A stretch of 47,175 nucleotides of DNA from Rhodovulum euryhalinum (GTDB lineage: Bacteria; Pseudomonadota; Alphaproteobacteria; Rhodobacterales; Rhodobacteraceae), in contig NZ_SLWW01000018.1 in the NCBI RefSeq assembly GCF_004342445.1, positions 1 through 47,175 of the forward strand, given 5' to 3'. The position numbers and the translations under genes were made by a program. The stretch's first letter is position 1. Each line of letters begins with the position of its first letter. This document shows positions 43,001 through 47,175 of the stretch, one piece after another. The notes under the pieces were generated by a model. It did no database searches. It was not told where the DNA came from and saw nothing but the letters and a program-made list of their open reading frames with translations.

Positions 43001-43148
43001 CATAGGTGGCAAAGATGCTGATGCCGGGGGGCGCGATGTCGGGGAAGCGCGCCACCGGAAGCTGCGGAATGGCCACGAGCCCGGCCAGCGCGATGAAGAT
43101 CGCGATGACCATGGCAAAGATCGGGCGGTCGATGAAGAAACGGGACAT
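40026..43148 (-). CDS. RND multidrug efflux permease (AcrB/MexB type)
   Basis: A 1,040-residue inner-membrane pump of the hydrophobe/amphiphile family: MSRFFIDRPIFAMVIAIFIA at the start, the proton-relay aspartates in GIIVDDAIVVVENVER near residue 405, and the repeated-fold second half (LLVVPLGVLGAVLAVLARGG, IGLSAKNAILMIEFARHLRS). It exports drugs, dyes, bile-like compounds or solvents by proton exchange. The adaptor gene lies 16 bases upstream. No outer-membrane channel is encoded here, so a TolC/OprM homologue elsewhere must be shared. Confidence 0.95.
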   Translation of the reverse strand: MSRFFIDRPIFAMVIAIFIALAGLVAIPQLPVARFPDIAPPGISIFATYAGADARAVNDSVVRPIEKELSSVRNVLHVESTADSTGGANVFVTFKPGTDPEMAQVDVQNRLKNAEALLPEPVRRAGIGVEAAESGFLMVITLKSREGATDELSLGEYLSRTLAEELKRLPGVGRVQPFGSDRAMRVWVDPAKLAAYGLTMTDVTEAIARDNAPTTPGRVGEEPTVPGTRLSTPLILRGQLTTPEAFAAIPLRAEADGSRLVLGDVARVESGAQTLAFSVSSNGKPAAAAAIQMSPGANAVRTAAAIEARLAELRPALPGDMELSISYNTAPFVKVSIAKVISTLIEAMVLVFFVMFLFLQNLRYTLIPTLVAPIALLGTFAVMAVAGYSINVLTMFGMVLAIGIIVDDAIVVVENVERIMTRHGLSARAATRQAMDEISGAIVGITLVLAAVFIPMGLAAGSVGAIYRQFTLSMAVSILLSAFLALTLTPALCATLLRPGTGHATRGFFGWFNRRFEALSARYTGWVGWGLRRGGRMLVLYATLLTVLAVGYQRLPTSFVPDEDQGSFMAAVELPAGATAERTRAIVAAYEAYTATRPDIVENTVILGFGFSGSGPNAAQAFTSLRDWGERSSTVDDEIAAAEAAMADVPEGMVMILKPPAIESLGTTSGFSLRLEDRANAGPAALKAAEDRLMALAAESPLLSDVMSEGLPGGPSIELQVDRPKAQALGLSFTAINDTISTAIGSGYVNDFPNGGRLQQVIVQADASARMHVDDVLRLEVRNIEGGMVPLSEVVTAVWTTAPLQLARYNGYPAARISGSAAPGASSGAAMAEMERLAQALPEGFALEWTGQSLQEKQSAGQAPMLLAASMLVVFLVLAALYESWSIPLAVLLVVPLGVLGAVLAVLARGGENDVFFKVGLVTIIGLSAKNAILMIEFARHLRSQGVGPHRAILRAARLRLRPILMTSLAFILGVVPLMLARGAGSEIQNAIGTGVFGGMVSATVLAIFFIPVLYVMVSRIGRGLSAPGLSGPPVRTAKP

Positions 43149-43164
43149 GGGATCGGCTCGGGCT

Positions 43165-44316
43165 TCAGTTCTTCACGGAGGCAGGGGCTGCATCGGCGGC
43201 CATGGCCGCCACGGGAACCGGCACGCCGTCGGCCACGCGGTCCTGCCCGCGGATGGCGATCACCTCGCCGGGCCTCAGCCCGGAGGCGACCACCAGGCGC
43301 CCGCCGATGGCGTCGCCCAGCGTCACGGGGCGCCGCGCCGCCCGGCCATCGCCGGATACGACCACGACCTGCGCCTGGCCCGCCTCGTCGCGCAGCACCG
43401 CCTCATCGGGGACCAGCAGCGCCTCGGGAAGCACGCTGCGCGGCAGCCGGGCGCGGACATACATGCCGGGCAGCAGGGCAAGGCCGGGGTTCTCGACCTC
43501 GACCCGGACCGAGACGGTGCCGGTGCCCGGATCGACGATCACGTCCATGGTTTTCAGCTGTCCCTGCCGTAGATGGGGCCGGTCTCCGTCCATCAGGATC
43601 TCGACCCCGCCCAGCCCCGCTGCGGCGGCGGTCCGGATGGCGTCGAGCGAGGCCGCGGGCAGGCGGAGATCGACATGCACCCGGTCAAGATCCTGCACCA
43701 CGGCCAGCACCCGCTCGGCGCCCGGCGCCGCAAGCCCCCCGACATCGGCCAGCCCGCCCGCGACATGGCCCGCGATGGGGGTGCGCAGCGTGGCAAACTC
43801 CAGATCCAGCCGGCGGCGATCGACGATGGCCTGCGCTTCGGCGCGGTTCGCCTCGGCCAGCGCCAGATCGTTGCGGGCGGCGTCGTTCTTCTCGCCGCTG
43901 GTGGCGTTCTTCGCCATTAGCGCGTCCGACCGTTCCAGACCGCGCCGTGCATGGGCCTCCGCGGCCTTGGCGCGGGCAAGCCCCGCCTCGGCGGTCGCGA
44001 GATCGGCCTTCAGCGGCGCGGGGTCGATGCGGAACAGCACGTCTCCGGCCGCGACCCGCATCCCCTCGGTCACCGGCCGCTCCAGGATGATCCCGCCCAC
44101 CTGCGGCCGAATCTCCACCCGTCGCCACGCCGCGACGCGTCCCGGGAATGTATCGGAAAGCACGATCCGTTCAGGCGTCAGGGTGACGAGCGTCAGCTGG
44201 ACCGGCCGGTCGCCAGCCGGCTCGGCCCCGGCCAAGACCTCGACGGCGGAAGCGAGGGTCGGCGCCGCAGCAAGGCAGCAGATCAGAAGTAGCCTTGGAA
44301 CAAGCAGGCATGTCAT
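43165..44316 (-). CDS. RND efflux periplasmic adaptor
   Basis: A 383-residue membrane-fusion protein with a signal peptide (LLVPRLLLICCLAAAPTLAS). Lipoyl/barrel parts read PGRVAAWRRVEIRPQVGGII, GMRVAAGDVLFRIDPAPLKA and ATLRTPIAGHVAGGLADVGG, with a short alpha hairpin between (AEAGLARAKAAEAHARRGLE). It connects the RND permease to an outer-membrane channel. The ATG at 44316 is chosen because it gives the signal peptide; the open frame upstream is not family-like. First gene of the five-gene operon. Confidence 0.9.
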   Translation of the reverse strand: MTCLLVPRLLLICCLAAAPTLASAVEVLAGAEPAGDRPVQLTLVTLTPERIVLSDTFPGRVAAWRRVEIRPQVGGIILERPVTEGMRVAAGDVLFRIDPAPLKADLATAEAGLARAKAAEAHARRGLERSDALMAKNATSGEKNDAARNDLALAEANRAEAQAIVDRRRLDLEFATLRTPIAGHVAGGLADVGGLAAPGAERVLAVVQDLDRVHVDLRLPAASLDAIRTAAAAGLGGVEILMDGDRPHLRQGQLKTMDVIVDPGTGTVSVRVEVENPGLALLPGMYVRARLPRSVLPEALLVPDEAVLRDEAGQAQVVVVSGDGRAARRPVTLGDAIGGRLVVASGLRPGEVIAIRGQDRVADGVPVPVAAMAADAAPASVKN

Positions 44317-44634
44317 GTCGGAAATCCACGGATCGGTTCGGCTGCGCCAGATGACATGCCGGCGTTGACGAAACGGGGAGGTTCCGTGGAGGTTTCGTGG
44401 AGGTCCGGGAAATTGCTGCACAGATTGATCCGGTTCGCGCCCGTTCGCTTCGTCGGCGTGAGCGGGCGGTTTTGCGGAATGCTGCGGAGGCAATGCCGCA
44501 GAGCCAGCGGTCCGCTTTCCGCCCTTCCGTCGCCGGAATGCTACTGATGCGCGTGCAGCCGTCATCACCGGCTTTGCCGCACCCAAAGATCAGCAGGCTG
44601 GACGATCCTCTGGCGCCCCGGATAAACAACTCGA
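44317..44634. other. Divergent intergenic region between the efflux operon and the DUF6880 gene
   Basis: This 318-base region must hold the promoters of both divergent genes. No gene is supported in it, and no clear palindromic operator was picked out by eye. Confidence 0.4.
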
Positions 44635-46146
44635 ATGGCACGCAAACCTGCCCTTTCGCGTGAAGCTCTCGAGGCCCTCGGCGCATCTCGCCTCGCGGCC
44701 CTGATCGCCGAGGAGGCGTCCGGCAACGCTGCGTTCAAGCGCCGGGCGATGGCGGCGCTGGCAGGTCAGTCCGGGGCGGGGGCGGTTGCGAAGCTGATCG
44801 ATCGGCGGCTCGCGGGACTGGCGCGGGCGCGGGCGTTCGTGGACTGGGACAGGGAGCGGGCGTTTCGGGACGATCTGGCGGCGCTGGTCGCGAGCATTGC
44901 CACCGAACTCGCCGCGGCCGATCCCGCCATGGCCGCCGACCGCCTGCTGCGCTTCATCGCCACCCATGAGAAGGTTTTCGAGCGGATCGATGACTCCAGC
45001 GGCCGCATCCAGGATGTCTATGCCGATGCCATCGACGCGCTCGGTCCGGTCTCGGCACAGATGTCGACTGCCGAGACGAGCGGCTTGCCCGCGCAGATCA
45101 TGGCCGCGCTGGGGGAAAGCGAGCATGGCTATCTGCCGAAGGCGGCCGATCAGGTGATCCCGCATCTGCCGCCCGCCGCGCGAGCGGAATGGGACGCCGA
45201 TCTTGCCGCGCGTATCGCCGACCGGCATGCGGCGGAGGCCGGGCAGCGGGCCTCCGGCCGCTGGTTCCATTCGATGACCGAGCAGTGGCGCCAGATGCGG
45301 CAGGCGCTGGCGCGGGCCGGGGGCGACGTCGATCAGGTGATCGCGCTGGAGCGCGAGAAACCCGAACAGTCGCGCGACTGCCTCGGGATTGCGGCGCAGC
45401 TGCTGGCCTCCGGGCGCGTCGCCGAGGCGCTGGACTGGGTGCGCGCGGGCGGCACGCGGCGCCACATCGTGCTGATGGGGCTCGACGGCGAGGACGAGAC
45501 CGATGCCAGCCCGGCGGTGCACCAGGCGCTGCTCGAGGCCGAAATCCTGACGGCACTGGGGCAGGTCGACGCCGCGCAGGCGCTGCGTCGGCAGCGGTTC
45601 GGCGAGACGCTGGCACCCGCGCTCCTGCGCGCCCATCTCGAGGCGCTGCCGGATTTCGAGGACATCGAGGCCGAGGAGGCCGCCTTTGCGCTGGCGCTCG
45701 ACCATGCCGATCCGATGGCCGCGCTGCGCTTCTTCCTCGCCTGGCCCCGCGACGATCTCGCGGCGCGGGTCGTCATCCGGCATCGGGCGGCATGGTCGGG
45801 ATCGGACTGGCACATCCTGCCCCCCATCGCGGACCGGCTGCAGCACGAAAGCCCGCTTGCCGCGACGATCCTCTATCGGGCGTTGCTGGACGACATCCTG
45901 GCACGCGCCCGGTCGAAGGCCTATGGCCACGCGGCGAAGTACCTCGCGGCCCTCGATCGGCTCGCGCCCGACAGCGACGCCGCCGGTGAGCGGCCCACCG
46001 ATCTGCCGAGTCATGCGCAATACCGCGAGGGACTGCACACGACGCACGGGCGCAAATCAGGGTTCTGGGCGCTTGTCGAAGGCGGGGTCACGCGCGAGGA
46101 CCCGGCGCACCGCAGCGCTCGCAGACCGCGCTGGACGGCTGAATGA
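44635..46146 (+). CDS. DUF6880 family protein
   Basis: A 503-residue, mostly helical soluble protein. The N-terminal part (LSREALEALGASRLAALIAE, EASGNAAFKRRAMAALAGQ) and later segments (IDRRLAGLARARAFVDWDRE, RLLRFIATHEKVFERIDDSS, VYADAIDALGPVSAQ) follow the DUF6880 family, helical-repeat proteins of unknown function common in Alphaproteobacteria. No signal or membrane segment. It is transcribed away from the efflux operon. The start ATG follows the open region without a strong ribosome site. Confidence 0.8.
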   Translation: MARKPALSREALEALGASRLAALIAEEASGNAAFKRRAMAALAGQSGAGAVAKLIDRRLAGLARARAFVDWDRERAFRDDLAALVASIATELAAADPAMAADRLLRFIATHEKVFERIDDSSGRIQDVYADAIDALGPVSAQMSTAETSGLPAQIMAALGESEHGYLPKAADQVIPHLPPAARAEWDADLAARIADRHAAEAGQRASGRWFHSMTEQWRQMRQALARAGGDVDQVIALEREKPEQSRDCLGIAAQLLASGRVAEALDWVRAGGTRRHIVLMGLDGEDETDASPAVHQALLEAEILTALGQVDAAQALRRQRFGETLAPALLRAHLEALPDFEDIEAEEAAFALALDHADPMAALRFFLAWPRDDLAARVVIRHRAAWSGSDWHILPPIADRLQHESPLAATILYRALLDDILARARSKAYGHAAKYLAALDRLAPDSDAAGERPTDLPSHAQYREGLHTTHGRKSGFWALVEGGVTREDPAHRSARRPRWTAE

Positions 46147-46956
46147 GCTGCCTCTGTGTTGGGTCTCTGCCGAGTTGCGACACCTGAGCAACATCGCCGG
46201 TGCGATCTCGAGCACGCGGCCAGCGCCCGAAAAGCTGCACCTCATCGTGCCGCCCTGGGGCATCTTGCGCACCAATCTCCTCGTGCGGTTGATCCAACCG
46301 GAAAGGCCAGTTCCTGAAACCCTGATTCGACCCCGAGATCTTCGACCGCCTACAGGCCATGGCCCCCCAGCCGCCCAGTCACTACGGGGCGGTCTCCGGA
46401 CCTTCGCTGCGTGGGCGAAGCGGCTCACCACGATCCGGAAGAGCTGCCATTCCGCTGCGCCCGTGGCCGACCGTCGACTTGATCTTTCACCAAAGATTCG
46501 TTGCGCCGTGCCCAAGCGGCTGCAATGCGCAGAGAGCGAGCCTTGCAAAGTGCCCTGCGATACCCGGGATAGACCGCGAAGGCCTTGCTCTCGTTCTGCG
46601 GTGCGGCCCGCCGAACGAGACCTGCGCCGCGCCTGCGGAATCTGATCGCGGTTTTAAGACCGCATCGCATCGCGGGACCGAGGGGTCATTTCATCGGACT
46701 TGTCAGATGCCTCCGGTGAACGATCCCAGCCGGTTGCGCGCTACACATCGCCACCACAATCGCCCAACCCACCGCGCGAGATGAACGCTCTGCACGAACC
46801 GAGTCCTCGGCCTGCGCCGATTGGCGTAAACAGCTCCCGGGCGCCAGAGATGGCTGGATCACCGCTCACTGACAGGTCATCGCGGCCATCTGATTGATGG
46901 AACCCTTTGTCTTGATCATTTAGGGCTGTGGTGCCGCCACCACCCGGAGATCGCCC
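46147..46956. other. Long stretch without a supported gene
   Basis: About 810 bases with only short, overlapping open frames of Arg-rich composition on both strands and no recognisable domain. It may hold worn-out mobile or hypothetical genes. The last part must contain the promoter of the permease gene that follows. Confidence 0.4.
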
Positions 46957-47175
46957 GTGCCGAGCGACGCGACACTCGTTTTCTATCTGATGGGCCTGGC
47001 CGCAATCATGATGGCGTCGAACCGGGTCCGCTATGACCTGATCGCGCTTTTCGTGCTTGTGACCCTCGCCCTTTCGGGAATTCTCAGCCCAGCCGAGGCT
47101 GTTGCGGGGTTCGGGGCAACCATCATCATCATGGTTGCGGGATTGTTCGTCGTCGGCGAGATGCTGGAGCGGACC
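46957..47175 (+). CDS. SLC13/DASS-type permease, N-terminal part (runs off the window)
   Basis: Seventy-three codons from a GTG at 46957: MPSDATLVFYLMGLAAIMMA, then VRYDLIALFVLVTLALSGIL, SPAEAVAGFGATIIIMVAGL and FVVGEMLERT. The two helices and the SGIL-SPAEAVAGF segment are typical of SLC13-family permeases with TrkA-C domains, which carry sulfate, dicarboxylates or other anions with Na+ or H+. A ggag ribosome site lies seven bases ahead of the GTG. The rest of the gene lies beyond the window. Confidence 0.8.
   Translation, partial: MPSDATLVFYLMGLAAIMMASNRVRYDLIALFVLVTLALSGILSPAEAVAGFGATIIIMVAGLFVVGEMLERT

Noticed and set aside
41640-44090. An 816-residue plus-strand frame opposite the RND pump and adaptor genes
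   Set aside because: A shadow frame with low-complexity Arg/His/Gly/Asp composition; the minus strand encodes full, well-conserved proteins here.
44590-46047. A 485-residue minus-strand frame opposite the DUF6880 gene
   Set aside because: No recognisable motif, composition typical of antisense frames, and it overlaps a family-level match on the plus strand.
46425-46670. An 81-residue minus-strand frame in the last gap
   Set aside because: Arg-rich composition, no motif and no ribosome site; indistinguishable from chance.

Overview
The window reads as a high-GC alphaproteobacterial replicon, most likely from the Rhodobacteraceae. Support comes from the LexA-type boxes (GTTC-N7-GTTC), the imuA-imuB-dnaE2 cassette, a DUF1523 gene, strong G/C at third codon positions, and many overlapping start/stop junctions. 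No rRNA, tRNA or CRISPR array was seen. The density of insertion-sequence debris, small stress-type genes and an N-type ATPase operon fits an accessory part of a chromosome or a chromid/plasmid.

Layout. 1-3.3 kb is a mobile-element graveyard next to a toxin-antitoxin pair: the 5' end of an IS5-family transposase has interrupted an IS91-type transposase, a tyrosine-recombinase tail follows, then hipA and hipB with two operator-like sites, then a decayed trypsin-like protease. 3.6-9.1 kb is the SOS mutasome imuA-imuB-dnaE2 with two LexA-type boxes and the broken end of an IS21 element just upstream. 9.2-19.3 kb is a run of small or poorly known genes: a coupled hypothetical pair, a transglutaminase-like protein lacking the usual His, a Cys-rich seven-repeat exported protein, a DUF4440-like protein, a Crp/Fnr regulator, a DevBCA-type ABC exporter, a cupin and a coiled-coil stress-type protein.

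19.46-26.06 kb is a complete N-type F1Fo-ATPase operon, atpDCQRBEFAG. It has no delta gene, but subunit b ends in a delta-like segment; the c subunit carries two membrane carboxylates and an EST-x-x-Y motif. 26.6-27.9 kb holds small membrane proteins and a lipoprotein that end in a rho-independent terminator. The T-tract of that terminator has been split by a 1,736-bp IS1595-type element (27998-29733) with 26-bp terminal inverted repeats and an exact 8-bp target duplication, and the element carries a DUF1992 gene as a passenger.

30-32 kb and 13.7 kb contain three copies of a roughly 62-residue protein family with a central GPKKD motif. Each copy is preceded at 161-166 bp by the same sequence box, and the leaders can fold; this small gene/leader family is the best candidate here for something undescribed. 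32.3-36.1 kb is an Mla/MCE-type lipid transport operon preceded by two small membrane proteins. 36.5-44.3 kb is a tightly overlapped minus-strand operon joining an RND efflux pump, a BaeSR-like two-component system and an MsbA-like ABC exporter. A DUF6880 gene and the start of an SLC13-type permease close the window.
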